The notes below the pieces were generated by a model. That model made no database searches and was not told the DNA's origin. It was given only the letters and a program-made list of their open reading frames with translations. Shown here one piece after another: positions 1-8,267 of a stretch of 13,896 nucleotides of DNA; the first letter of the stretch is position 1; every line of letters begins with the position of its first letter. Origin of the DNA: an uncultured Acetatifactor sp. (GTDB lineage Bacteria; Bacillota; Clostridia; Lachnospirales; Lachnospiraceae); the NCBI GenBank assembly GCA_947631715.1, contig CANRMK010000020.1, positions 1-13,896 of the forward strand. Reading direction: 5' to 3'. The position numbers and the translations under genes were made by a program.

Positions 1-425
1 TTTACATTTTCCGCATTGCGTATGCAGACTGCCCGGCCCCGTTTGATCCTGGAGTCTCTCAACTCTTCCTTAAATAAGACCGCCCCGCCGGCGTCAATAA
101 CGCCCTTGCCGGCAATGGTGATATTTTTGTGAGGAGCGCTGTCTGTACCGATAAGGCTGGCATAGCAAAGCTGATCCAGGCCCTCGTAAGGATATCCCTT
201 TACAGGATAATCCTCCGCATGAGCGCTTCCCTGCAGACGGGCTCCCTCTTCAAGGTACAGCGTCATATGACTTTTGAGAAAAAGGGCTCCCGACAGAAAT
301 GTCCCTTTGGGTATATAAACGGTACCATCCTTTTCACAGGCATCGATGGCCCGCTGGATCTGAGACGTGCAGAGCGTTTTTCCATCCCCTGCCGCGCCAA
401 ATTGCTCGACATTGATCGTCTGCAT
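1..425 (-). CDS. GH28 polygalacturonase-like pectin hydrolase, N-terminal part (runs off the left edge)
   Basis: The reverse strand from ATG at 425 reads 141 codons to the window edge with no stop. The protein begins MQTINVEQFGAAGDGKT, followed by a Y-I-P-K-G-T-F-L-S-G-A-L segment and L-K-S-H-M-T-L-Y-L-E-E-G-A. This is the usual N-terminal rung pattern of GH28 parallel beta-helix enzymes, and it aligns with the start of the second GH28 in this window (10465-11793). GH28 enzymes hydrolyse galacturonic-acid linkages in pectin or rhamnogalacturonan. The catalytic Asp residues lie beyond the edge, so the exact specificity cannot be read. The start is set by AGGAGGGG five to eight bases upstream. 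There is no signal peptide, which suggests a cytoplasmic enzyme acting on imported oligosaccharides. It begins 20 bp after prfB and may be read through from the secA-prfB transcript. Confidence 0.87.
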   Translation of the reverse strand, partial: MQTINVEQFGAAGDGKTLCTSQIQRAIDACEKDGTVYIPKGTFLSGALFLKSHMTLYLEEGARLQGSAHAEDYPVKGYPYEGLDQLCYASLIGTDSAPHKNITIAGKGVIDAGGAVLFKEELRDSRIKRGRAVCIRNAENV

Positions 426-445
426 CCTTCCCCTCCTGTCTCACG

Positions 446-1571
446 TTAGCTGCCTTGCACATTATCCTTGATGCTGATCCATTTTAAATAGCCGTTGATA
501 AACGGATCCAGTGCGCCGTCCAGCACAGCGTCTGCGTTTCCGGTCTCCACATCGGTCCGGTGGTCCTTGACCATAGTGTAGGGCTGGAGCACATAGGAAC
601 GGATCTGGCTGCCCCAGGCGATATCCTTGATCTCACCCCGGATATCAGACAGCTTCTCCACATTGGCCTCCTGCTTTAACAGATACAGCTTTGCTTTCAG
701 CATCTGCATGGCCTTATCCTTGTTCTGGAACTGGCTTCTCTCGTTCTGGCACTGCACCACCGTCCCCGTGGGGATATGGGTGATGCGGATCGCAGACGAG
801 GTCTTATTGATGTGCTGGCCGCCGGCGCCGCTGCTTCGGTAGGTGTCGATGCGCAGATCTTTTTCGTCGATCTCCACATCCAGATCCTCCTCGATATCCG
901 GCATGACGTCCAGGGATACAAAGGAAGTCTGGCGCTTTCCCTGAGCGTTGAACGGGGAAATGCGCACCAGGCGATGCACGCCTTTCTCGGACTTCAGATA
1001 GCCATAGGCGTTAGTGCCGTTTACCTGAAAGGTCACGGACTTGATCCCCGCCTCGTCTCCGTCCAGATAGTCCAGCACTTCCACGGTAAAGCCCTTCCGC
1101 TCCGCCCACCTTGTGTACATGCGATAGAGCATGCCGCACCAGTCACAGCTCTCGGTGCCGCCCGCACCGGCGTTGAGCTTTAAGATGGCGTTGTCCTTAT
1201 CATACTCTCCCGACAAAAGCGTACCGATCCGAAGCTCATCGAACTTTGCGGTGAACTCATCCAGCTCCGCCCGGATATCCTGCGTCATGGAATCATCGTT
1301 TTCCTCATACCCCAGTTCGATCAGGGTCAGGATATCGTCGTACTGGCCGAACAGCTGATTCATGCTGTCCACCGTATCTTTCAGGTTCTTCAGTTCTTTC
1401 ATTTTTACATTGGAGCGTTCGGGGTCATCCCAGAATCCGGGAGCCTCCATCTCCATTTCCAGTTCTTCGATCCGCTTTGACTTGTCAGCCAGGTCAAAGT
1501 GAATCCCTCACTTCCGCTAATGGAGTTTCGTAAGCCAGAAGCTCTGACTTCATCTGATCAAGTTCTACCAC
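446..1571 (-). CDS. prfB: Peptide chain release factor 2 (RF2), with programmed +1 frameshift
   Basis: RF2 ends translation at UGA and UAA by triggering hydrolysis of peptidyl-tRNA. Two frames make one protein. Twenty-five codons from GTG at 1571 end at CTT-TGA (1499-1494). Skipping one base (1496), the frame continues as GAC from 1495 to the TAA at 446-448, giving about 374 residues. In this joined numbering the stop-codon-reading tripeptide SPF falls at 205-207 and the catalytic GGQ at 250-252, the same positions as in Escherichia coli RF2; this supports the join. The GTG start is preceded by an in-frame TGA and by a purine-rich AAAGAGGG site. SPF (not PxT) separates it from RF1. The gene lies 115 bp downstream of secA, a common clostridial order. 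An annotation starting at 1456 would lack the N-terminal 38 residues. Confidence 0.96.
1493..1511 (-). promoter_or_regulatory. prfB programmed +1 frameshift site (autoregulation)
   Basis: On the coding strand the site reads GTGAGGGATTCACTTTGAC. CTT-TGA-C is the classic RF2 slip site: when RF2 is scarce, the ribosome pauses at UGA, tRNA-Leu slips from CUU to UUU, and reading continues at GAC. This makes RF2 level control its own synthesis. An internal Shine-Dalgarno-like AGGG lies upstream, with five bases between it and CTT. This is weaker and further away than the AGGGGG plus three bases of E. coli. Reading before the site gives ...EVRDSL and after it DLADKSKRIEEL, a normal RF2 N-terminus. 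Confidence 0.92.
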
Positions 1572-1686
1572 TTTGCGTCACCCTCTTTCTTCATTTTTTT
1601 AATGTTACCATTCACAACTTTCCATTCGCAAAACACGCTGCTTAGTAGTTTTGGCCCCCCGCTTCGCGGTGTACACTTTACGCCCT

Positions 1687-4254
1687 TTACGCCTTGCGCC
1701 CGCAGCACTGTTTGTACTTCTTGCCGCTCCCGCAGGGGCAGGGATCGTTCGGATAGATTTTGGCATTTTCTTTCTTGACCGGGGTCTTTGCCACAGTATC
1801 GTCCTTGTTGGTGCCGGTGACCTTTGCCACCTGCTCTCTCTCCACTTTCTGTTCCACCTTGATATGGAACAGGAGCCGCACGGTCTCCTCCCGAATGTTC
1901 TGGGTCATCTCCTCGAACATATTATAGCCGCTCATCTTGTATTCTACCAACGGATCTCTCTGTCCGTAAGCCTGCAGGCCGATACCCTGGCGCAGCTGCT
2001 CCATGTCATCGATATGATCCATCCACTTTCTGTCGATGACCTTTAACAGGATCACCCGCTCCAGCTCACGGATCGCCTCAGAATTGGGAAATTCCGCTTC
2101 CTTGCTCTCATACAGCTTCACAGCTTCCTCTTTCAGCTGCTGCTTTAAGCTGTTCTTTTTGGGCTGGTTCACGCGCTCAGGCGTGACAGGCTGCAGGGGA
2201 ATGGTGGGGATCAACAGTGTATTTAACTCATTGAAGTCCCAGTCCGTCACGTCCGCATCGTCGTTGATGCTGATATCCACACAGTTCTCCGTGATATCGG
2301 TGATCATCTTGTACACGAAATCCCGCATACTCTCCCCGTTGAGTACACGGCGGCGCTCCTCATAGATGATCTCTCTCTGCTCGCTCATGACACGGTCGTA
2401 CTCCAGCAGATTCTTACGGATACCAAAGTTATTGTTCTCTATCTTCTTCTGGGCGGACTCAATGGCATTTGTCAAAGCCTTGTGCTCGATCTCCTGTCCC
2501 TCAGGCACGCCCAGAGCATTGAACATCCCGATCAGGCGCTCGGAACCGAACAGGCGCATCAGATCGTCCTCCAGGGAAATATAGAATTTGGATTCCCCCG
2601 GATCCCCCTGACGGCCGGAACGTCCCCGCAGCTGATTGTCAATACGCCTGGACTCATGGCGCTCTGTACCTATGATCTTTAATCCGCCGGCCGCTCTTGC
2701 CTCCTCGTCCAGTTTGATATCCGTACCACGGCCGGCCATGTTGGTGGCAATGGTCACAGCGCCGTGTATGCCGGCGTCTGCCACGATCTCCGCCTCCAGC
2801 TCATGGAACTTGGCGTTCAGGACCTTATGCTGGATACCCTCTTTGGTGAGCAGCCTGCTCAGCTCCTCGCTGGCCTCGATGGTGATAGTGCCCACCAGAA
2901 CGGGCTGGCCCTTTGCGTGGGCTTCGGACACAGCATTTACAATGGCTTTCAGCTTTTCTGCCCTAGTCTTGTAGACCGCATCCTGCAGATCTTTTCTGAT
3001 CACAGGCATATTGGTGGGGATCTCCACCACGTCCATTCCGTAGATCTCCCGGAATTCTTTTTCCTCGGTAAGCGCCGTACCGGTCATGCCGCACTTTTTT
3101 GCGAACAGATTAAAGAAGTTCTGGAACGTAATAGAGGCCAGAGTCTTGCTCTCCCGCTTTACCTTTACTTTCTCCTTTGCCTCGATGGCCTGATGCAGGC
3201 CGTCGGAATAGCGCCGTCCCGGCATGATGCGCCCGGTAAATTCATCTACAATTAATACCTGGTCGTCCTTTACCACGTAATCCTGATCTCTGAACATCAG
3301 ATTGTGGGCCCGGAGAGCCAGAATGATGTTGTGCTGGATCTCCAGATTTTCCGGATCCGCATAGTTTTCTATATGGAAGAAGTTCTCCACCTTTTTCACG
3401 CCGGCCTCAGTGAGGTTAATCACCTTGTCCTTCTCATTTACGATAAAGTCTCCGGTCTCCTCCTGCACCACGCCCATGATGGCGTCCATCTTGGTCAGCT
3501 CCTGCACATCTGCGCCTCTCTGCATCCGTCTTGCCAGCAGATCACACATCTCATAAAGGGCGGTGGACTTGCCGCTCTGGCCGGAAATGATCAGAGGCGT
3601 TCTCGCCTCATCGATCAGGACCGAGTCCACCTCATCGATGATGCAGTAGTTCAGGTCCCGAAGCACGAGCTGTTCCTTATAGATCACCATATTGTCTCTC
3701 AGGTAGTCGAATCCCAGTTCATTGTTGGTCACATAGGTAATATCGCAGCGGTAGGCCTCCTGGCGCTCCTGGCTGTTCATGCTGTTCAAGACCACGCCCA
3801 CTTTCAGTCCCAGGAATTCATGGACCTGGCCCATCCACTCGGCATCGCGCTTCGCCAGATAGTCGTTTACCGTCACCACATGGACGCCCTTTCCCTCCAG
3901 CGCGTTCAGGTAAGCCGGCAGAGTAGCCACCAGCGTCTTTCCCTCACCGGTACGCATCTCTGCGATACGGCCCTGATGCAGGATAATGCCGCCGATGAGC
4001 TGTACCCGGTAATGTTCCATATTCAGCACCCGCTTTGCAGCCTCCCGCACTACGGCAAAAGCCTCCGGCAGCAGATCATCCAGTGTCGCTCCGTCAGCCA
4101 GGCGCTTTTTGAATTCCGCCGTCTTCCCTTTCAGTTCTTCATCGGAAAGAGCCTGCATAGCCGGGCGCAGCTCCTCGATCTGATCCACCAGCGGCTCAAT
4201 GCGCTTTAACTCCCTCTCACTGTGTGTTCCGAATATCTTATCAACTATTTTCAC
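1687..4254 (-). CDS. secA: Preprotein translocase ATPase SecA
   Basis: SecA is the motor ATPase that pushes unfolded preproteins through the SecYEG channel at the cytoplasmic membrane. The 855 residues match the usual length. The N-terminus KIFG is typical. Walker A is M-R-T-G-E-G-K-T at 100-107 and the DEAD-type Walker B is I-I-D-E-V-D ending at 210, followed by V-L-I-D-E-A-R-T-P. The second nucleotide-binding half carries T-N-M-A-G-R-G-T-D and the Q-L-R-G-R-S-G-R-Q-G-D motif. The C-terminus is the zinc-binding, SecB/ribosome-contacting tail, with cysteines at about 839, 841, 850 and 851. The start codon is GTG at 4254, with AGAAAGG about 12 bases upstream; no better in-frame start is seen. 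It is first in a leftward unit with prfB and possibly the GH28 gene, driven by the promoter at 4388-4416. Confidence 0.98.
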   Translation of the reverse strand: MKIVDKIFGTHSERELKRIEPLVDQIEELRPAMQALSDEELKGKTAEFKKRLADGATLDDLLPEAFAVVREAAKRVLNMEHYRVQLIGGIILHQGRIAEMRTGEGKTLVATLPAYLNALEGKGVHVVTVNDYLAKRDAEWMGQVHEFLGLKVGVVLNSMNSQERQEAYRCDITYVTNNELGFDYLRDNMVIYKEQLVLRDLNYCIIDEVDSVLIDEARTPLIISGQSGKSTALYEMCDLLARRMQRGADVQELTKMDAIMGVVQEETGDFIVNEKDKVINLTEAGVKKVENFFHIENYADPENLEIQHNIILALRAHNLMFRDQDYVVKDDQVLIVDEFTGRIMPGRRYSDGLHQAIEAKEKVKVKRESKTLASITFQNFFNLFAKKCGMTGTALTEEKEFREIYGMDVVEIPTNMPVIRKDLQDAVYKTRAEKLKAIVNAVSEAHAKGQPVLVGTITIEASEELSRLLTKEGIQHKVLNAKFHELEAEIVADAGIHGAVTIATNMAGRGTDIKLDEEARAAGGLKIIGTERHESRRIDNQLRGRSGRQGDPGESKFYISLEDDLMRLFGSERLIGMFNALGVPEGQEIEHKALTNAIESAQKKIENNNFGIRKNLLEYDRVMSEQREIIYEERRRVLNGESMRDFVYKMITDITENCVDISINDDADVTDWDFNELNTLLIPTIPLQPVTPERVNQPKKNSLKQQLKEEAVKLYESKEAEFPNSEAIRELERVILLKVIDRKWMDHIDDMEQLRQGIGLQAYGQRDPLVEYKMSGYNMFEEMTQNIREETVRLLFHIKVEQKVEREQVAKVTGTNKDDTVAKTPVKKENAKIYPNDPCPCGSGKKYKQCCGRKA

Positions 4255-4387
4255 TGTATGTCCATACCTTTCTGTCTCACGCAGACTGCATCGGCCCCTG
4301 CTGCCTTATTCCACTTGGAATCCCACGGCATCCGAAAGGCGTCCGCTCCATGCGTCCGCGATTGCCTGTCATAAAAAACCAACATAT

Positions 4388-4416
4388 ATTGTAACAGATT
4401 TACCGCCCGGATTCAA
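4388..4416 (-). promoter_or_regulatory. Sigma-A-type promoter for secA
   Basis: On the reverse strand TTGAAT (4416-4411) and TACAAT (4393-4388) are separated by exactly 17 bases. This is five of six and five of six matches to the vegetative consensus at ideal spacing. Transcription would start near 4381 and leave a leader of about 125 bases before the secA GTG. It is the best promoter match in the gap and points toward secA. Confidence 0.75.
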
Positions 4417-4556
4417 CACTTCCGTAAAATCCCCACATAAACATTTTATAAACAGGTTCCCTTTTTGATAAAAATATCTTATAATTTTCTTATCCCTTTT
4501 ACTAAACTTTTTACTAAATTCAGATAAAGAATGCCCCCTTGACATTCTTCTGTGTG

Positions 4557-4612
4557 TGCACCATGAACTATGCACCATGAACTGTGTGCCATGAACTGTG
4601 CACCATGAACAA
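4557..4612 (+). repeat. Four 14-bp tandem repeats upstream of the pectin methylesterase gene
   Basis: Four consecutive 14-bp units begin at 4557, 4571, 4585 and 4599: TGCACCATGAACTA, TGCACCATGAACTG, TGTGCCATGAACTG and TGCACCATGAACAA. They differ at one to three positions and end 35 bp before the gene start. Such units can vary in copy number by replication slippage. The block lies between a TTGACA box (4539-4544) and the ribosome site, so copy number could alter the leader or promoter spacing. That role is inferred only. Confidence 0.85.
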
Positions 4613-4647
4613 TGAAATAGAAAGAGAATGAGAAAGGAAAACACGCT

Positions 4648-5688
4648 ATGGAAAACAACACCCAGCACCTCTATGTCAATATGCCGGAGCATACGCCCTG
4701 CTTTGAAACCATAGGCGCCGCACTGGCAAGCGTCCCTTGGGACTGCGAAAAGGAAGAGGGCGGAAAGAGCTTCCCCGCCCCCGTCCTTTCAATACCAAAT
4801 GTTATTATTCACATTGGCCCCGGCGTTTACCGGGAAAAGCTGGTGGTGGAAAGGCCCTGCCTCACCTTAAAGGGCGAGGGCGCCCGGCGAGAGGATGTGG
4901 TCCTTGTATATGGAGAGGGCGCCGGGGAGATCATGCCGGACGGCAATAAAAGAGGCACATTCCGCACCGCCTCCGTCCGCATCGACGCTCACGATTTCAC
5001 GGCGGAGCACCTCACTTTCCGCAACGATGCGGGCTTTGGCCATACCGTGGGCCAGGCGCTGGCCCTGTATGTGGATGCAGACAGGTGTTATTTTAATGAC
5101 TGCGCACTGATTGCCAGTCAGGATACCCTCTTTACAGCGCCGCTCCCTCCGAAAGAGGTCGAACCGGGCGGATTCAGAGGGCCGGGTCAGACGAAGCCCA
5201 GAATCCTGGGACGCCACTGTTACCGAAACTGCTATATCCAGGGCGACATTGATTTTATCTTCGGCGGCGGGATCTGCTGGTTCGAGGACTGCGTGATCTT
5301 CTCCAAAATGCCGGGGGATATGGAACCGGGCGGTAAGACCTACGGATACATTACCGCCGCCTCCACGCCGGAGGGCGAGAAGTACGGATATGTGCTTAAG
5401 AACTGTAAGCTGGAGAGCGACTGCGCCCCCCATACCATCTATCTCGGAAGACCCTGGAGAGAATTTGCCAAGACCGTATATCTTCACTGTGAGATGGGCA
5501 GCCATATCAAACCGGAGGGCTGGCATGACTGGGGCAAGCCCCACGGCCATTTCTATTACGGGGAATATGATTCCTACGGCCCCGGCGCCGATCCGGGCTC
5601 CAGAGCGGATTTCTCCCATCAGCTGACAGATGCGGAAGCCGCAGAGTACACGATAGAAAACGTATTAGGGGGCTGGACGCCTGAGTAG
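4648..5688 (+). CDS. Pectin methylesterase (carbohydrate esterase family 8)
   Basis: This enzyme removes methyl groups from galacturonate residues of pectin, releasing methanol and making the chain accessible to GH28 enzymes. All five family signatures are present in order: G-V-Y-R-E (59-63), Q-A-L-A-L (136-140), Q-D-T-L with the acid Asp159, D-F-I-F-G with the nucleophile Asp202, and L-G-R-P-W with Arg268. At 346 residues it has the length of a single catalytic domain. It starts directly with MENNTQ and has no signal peptide, so it is probably cytoplasmic and acts on imported methylated oligogalacturonides. The ATG at 4648 has AGAAAGGA about nine bases upstream. It stands alone, divergent from secA, and ends before a terminator hairpin. 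The symbol pme/pemA is used for relatives; I assign none. Confidence 0.95.
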   Translation: MENNTQHLYVNMPEHTPCFETIGAALASVPWDCEKEEGGKSFPAPVLSIPNVIIHIGPGVYREKLVVERPCLTLKGEGARREDVVLVYGEGAGEIMPDGNKRGTFRTASVRIDAHDFTAEHLTFRNDAGFGHTVGQALALYVDADRCYFNDCALIASQDTLFTAPLPPKEVEPGGFRGPGQTKPRILGRHCYRNCYIQGDIDFIFGGGICWFEDCVIFSKMPGDMEPGGKTYGYITAASTPEGEKYGYVLKNCKLESDCAPHTIYLGRPWREFAKTVYLHCEMGSHIKPEGWHDWGKPHGHFYYGEYDSYGPGADPGSRADFSHQLTDAEAAEYTIENVLGGWTPE

Positions 5689-5778
5689 GCATTAGGGCTG
5701 TCCGTCACTCTTTCGGAAACCTCCGCCAAAAAGCGGCAGACTGTCTTTGGAAATATAGGATTCAGAAATCCAACGCAG

Positions 5779-5827
5779 AAAGAACACACGATACGTAATA
5801 TTTGTTATTGTATCGCGTGTTCTTTTT
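5779..5827 (+). terminator. Rho-independent terminator after the pectin methylesterase gene
   Basis: A 16-bp stem pairs 5779-5794 (AAAGAACACACGATAC) with 5810-5825 (GTATCGCGTGTTCTTT), with one A-C mismatch and a 15-base loop, followed by a T run to 5827. It is 90 bp past the stop codon. The opposite strand has only three T's after the stem, so it may work weakly for the converging permease gene as well. The rest of the gap to 5939 is AT-rich with no clear feature. Confidence 0.85.
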
Positions 5828-5939
5828 GACTCTTTTCTTTATTATTTTTCTGATCTCTTTTGTTCACTTTTATTCATATCAAGTGTTTTATTATTTGTTT
5901 TTATTAATTTTCATTTGTCTTATTCATATCATATGTTCT

Positions 5940-8267
5940 TTATTGTTCATTTTGTTCCCGCAGCAATTCCTTTACCGCCGGTTCAAACCGGGCGATATAT
6001 TTCTCAGGCAGAACTCCCTCTTTGATAAAGCATCTCCGGGCTTCTCCCTCATGATCCACCACATCTGCCGGAAGCATGGCACGATTTCTCAGGGCTGACA
6101 TGCTGTAGTAATCCGGTCTCTCATACTCCAACAGCCCCAGCAGTTCCCTGATCTCCTCCGGATCCGTTATAACAGCCGTTATATCCTCTTGAGATTCCGC
6201 CGTTGCCGTGAACTGCTTCACGTCTTCTTCCCGGTCTTCCGAATCCAGGCCCTCCTCGACCGGCTCCTCTTCAACGGGCTCCTCTCCGACCGGCTCCTCT
6301 TTCGACAGTCCTATCCCATACACATCCTTGAGCTGATCCAGCAAATCCTGTGTGCTCTGCCCCTGTGAGCAGTTTACCGAGGCTGTCAGATGGATCGCGT
6401 TTACCTCTTCCGCCGGAATTTCCGCGATCATATTTCCATAGCCGGCCTGCTCCAGCGCATTCTTGGTATTTTCCATAAAATCATAAATTTCCAGATTCAC
6501 ATAGAGCAATGGACCGCCGTATGTGCCTTTCTGATAAAGATACGGTTCCATTACGGCAAGAAGCCTGCCGTTTCCCGTGATCACAGCTTCCGGATTCTGC
6601 TCCACATCCTTTTTGTAGGCCGCCAATATTTCGGAGAGCTTTTTCGCCGCAAAGTCTTCTTTTCTGTCATCCACTGATCTGGTAGTGTCATATCGTCTGA
6701 AAACCACACTGTCCAGGCCCAGATTTTCCCCAAGATACTCTTCCGGCAGGATGTAGCAGATCCTGAGATATTCCGGATCCGTAAACACAGGCATCGCCAC
6801 ATCTTTATCCTGTCTGTACATAAGGTAGCTGCGGTAATATGTCCTCCCGCTTTTTAACGTGACCCGGACTGTCACCCTGTCTGCGGTCTCATTGTCCTGG
6901 GAGAGATTCTGCGCCAAAAAAGCCTCTTTTGCTTTCTTTGCGCTGTATGCGGAAAAATCTCCCAGTCCCCTTTCGGCCATTCGTTCCAGAAAGGCATAGT
7001 CCGCCTCCGTATTCCGCAGATGCATTTCCGAAAGCGGGTCACCGGCAATATTCCGGTCACTGTAATACGCAGGATATATCTGATAAGGTCTGCAGGAGAC
7101 TGCCATTTCCGCTATATCCTTCCTGTCCGGCAGATAATGGTCATATCCGAACCAGCCGGTCTCAAAAGCCAGCCCCACCGCCAGAACTGCCACAGTCGCT
7201 GCCGCCGTCTGGAGCTTATGGGCAAAAAAGGCTTTCAGTTCCATCTCCAGGATCATGTTGATCAGTCCGCAGCCGATCACCCCAAAGAGAGCTCCGCCGA
7301 AAATCCCCCAGCCTGCGGAAATTCCGTCCGTGATCAGGGTAAACACCAGCCAGCCCGAAAGCCCCGCGGCAGCTCCCACTGCCAGACGTATCAAAGTTTT
7401 GATTCCTTTGTTCTTCACTCCCTGCTCTGCAAGTTCCGAGGGCCTCTTCAGGTACAGAACGAAAGCCGCCCCGCCTAAAAAGAGCATGATGACCACGTTG
7501 ATAAGCACTGCCGTTCCCATTCCTTCAAGCTGTACATCTCCGAAGATCAGCCACAGAACAGACAGCACAGGCGAAGCGTACAGCGCCCAATCCATATGGA
7601 GATACGAGGAAGTAAATGTAGACAGGTACAGTTCAAAAAATGCCACGAACAGCCCTGCAGCCGCAGCCACGCCGAATCCCATCACACCGATGCCTACCAG
7701 GGTATTCAGCACATTTCCGCTGAACATCACCGCTGCCAGCACCATGTGATAGATCAGCAGAAAGATCAGAATCAGGAGCAGCCAATTCTTAAGGCAGATC
7801 AGGAAAATCTCCGCCACCAGGCTGCTGTCGGATGCATGGCCCGCCGCAAAGGCTCCTCCGGCCAGACACAGGCTGATCAGAATGCCCAGCGTAAAGGGCA
7901 CCAGCCAGGCCAAAAAGCCGTTCAGGTAACAGATCAGGAATTGTGTGCGCCGCTTTATGGGAAGACTGTGATAGGTATCCGTCATATTTTTATGGAACAG
8001 GAAGCGGAAACTGCCCAGCCCTGCGATCAGCGCGCCCGCAACGGCAGTCAGGGCCCCCATCTGCTGTAAGTACCCGCCGAAGAAATCCATCAGGCTGCGT
8101 TTGGCGATCATGGCGAGTGCGATCCCATCATCTGTGTAATTATTCCAGTAGATCAGCCAGGCCACCGGTATGAGCAGAAAATATCCCAGCGCAGACAGCG
8201 CCGGCAGCCATATCTTATGGCGCAGATCCTCCCACATAGCCTTAAAGAATGAGTGCTTTGACGTCAT
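5940..8267 (-). CDS. ABC-2-type transporter permease with large C-terminal soluble domain (YtrC/YtrD-like)
   Basis: The first about 365 of 775 residues contain roughly ten hydrophobic membrane segments (about 19-41, 65-95, 115-140, 150-180, 185-215, 225-243, 250-270, 290-312, 318-338, 345-365). The stretch FHKNMTDTYHSLPIKRR near 91-107 is typical of permeases encoded beside YtrA-type regulators in Firmicutes. About 400 soluble residues follow; I cannot name this domain. It includes an acidic E-E-P-V repeat at about 656-671. The start ATG at 8267 lies 26 bp inside the ATPase gene and has GGAGGT eight bases upstream, so translation is coupled. With the ATPase it should form an exporter or membrane-stress transporter; relatives respond to cell-wall-active agents, but the substrate is not visible here. 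Confidence 0.85.
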   Translation of the reverse strand: MTSKHSFFKAMWEDLRHKIWLPALSALGYFLLIPVAWLIYWNNYTDDGIALAMIAKRSLMDFFGGYLQQMGALTAVAGALIAGLGSFRFLFHKNMTDTYHSLPIKRRTQFLICYLNGFLAWLVPFTLGILISLCLAGGAFAAGHASDSSLVAEIFLICLKNWLLLILIFLLIYHMVLAAVMFSGNVLNTLVGIGVMGFGVAAAAGLFVAFFELYLSTFTSSYLHMDWALYASPVLSVLWLIFGDVQLEGMGTAVLINVVIMLFLGGAAFVLYLKRPSELAEQGVKNKGIKTLIRLAVGAAAGLSGWLVFTLITDGISAGWGIFGGALFGVIGCGLINMILEMELKAFFAHKLQTAAATVAVLAVGLAFETGWFGYDHYLPDRKDIAEMAVSCRPYQIYPAYYSDRNIAGDPLSEMHLRNTEADYAFLERMAERGLGDFSAYSAKKAKEAFLAQNLSQDNETADRVTVRVTLKSGRTYYRSYLMYRQDKDVAMPVFTDPEYLRICYILPEEYLGENLGLDSVVFRRYDTTRSVDDRKEDFAAKKLSEILAAYKKDVEQNPEAVITGNGRLLAVMEPYLYQKGTYGGPLLYVNLEIYDFMENTKNALEQAGYGNMIAEIPAEEVNAIHLTASVNCSQGQSTQDLLDQLKDVYGIGLSKEEPVGEEPVEEEPVEEGLDSEDREEDVKQFTATAESQEDITAVITDPEEIRELLGLLEYERPDYYSMSALRNRAMLPADVVDHEGEARRCFIKEGVLPEKYIARFEPAVKELLREQNEQ
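6257..6301 (-). repeat. Three in-frame 15-bp tandem repeats in the permease gene
   Basis: Units of 15 bp start at 6257, 6272 and 6287 (plus-strand CGACCGGCTCCTCTT, CAACGGGCTCCTCTC, CGACCGGCTCCTCTT). They encode the E-E-P-V-G / E-E-P-V-E run at about residues 656-671, a probable flexible acidic linker. The unit is a multiple of three, so copy-number changes would keep the frame. Confidence 0.85.

Larger units (their letters stand above)
4255..4647. other. Divergent intergenic region between secA and the pectin methylesterase gene
   Basis: These 393 bp carry the secA promoter and leader on the left, an AT-rich stretch around 4440-4520 and a 14-bp tandem repeat block at 4557-4612. For the rightward gene there are two weak promoter candidates. 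A perfect TATAAT at 4480-4485 lacks a convincing -35 box. A perfect TTGACA at 4539-4544 has only CATGAA at the 17-base position, inside the first repeat. Neither can be chosen from sequence alone. Reading frames across the repeats look non-coding. Confidence 0.6.

Noticed and set aside
1659..1669. CCGC-TTC-GCGG hairpin just after the secA stop as a terminator
   Set aside because: Only four base pairs and no T run follow on the coding strand, so read-through into prfB is more likely.
3304..4209. 301-codon frame opposite secA
   Set aside because: A shadow of the secA reading frame; low-complexity His/Leu-rich peptide with no motif and no good ribosome site.
4369..4692. 107-codon reading frame on the minus strand, and a shorter one at 4479-4661, across the secA-esterase gap
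   Set aside because: The peptide is mainly translated 14-bp repeat and AT-rich filler (repeated V-H-G / S-S-W-C), overlaps the esterase start and the secA promoter, and resembles no protein.
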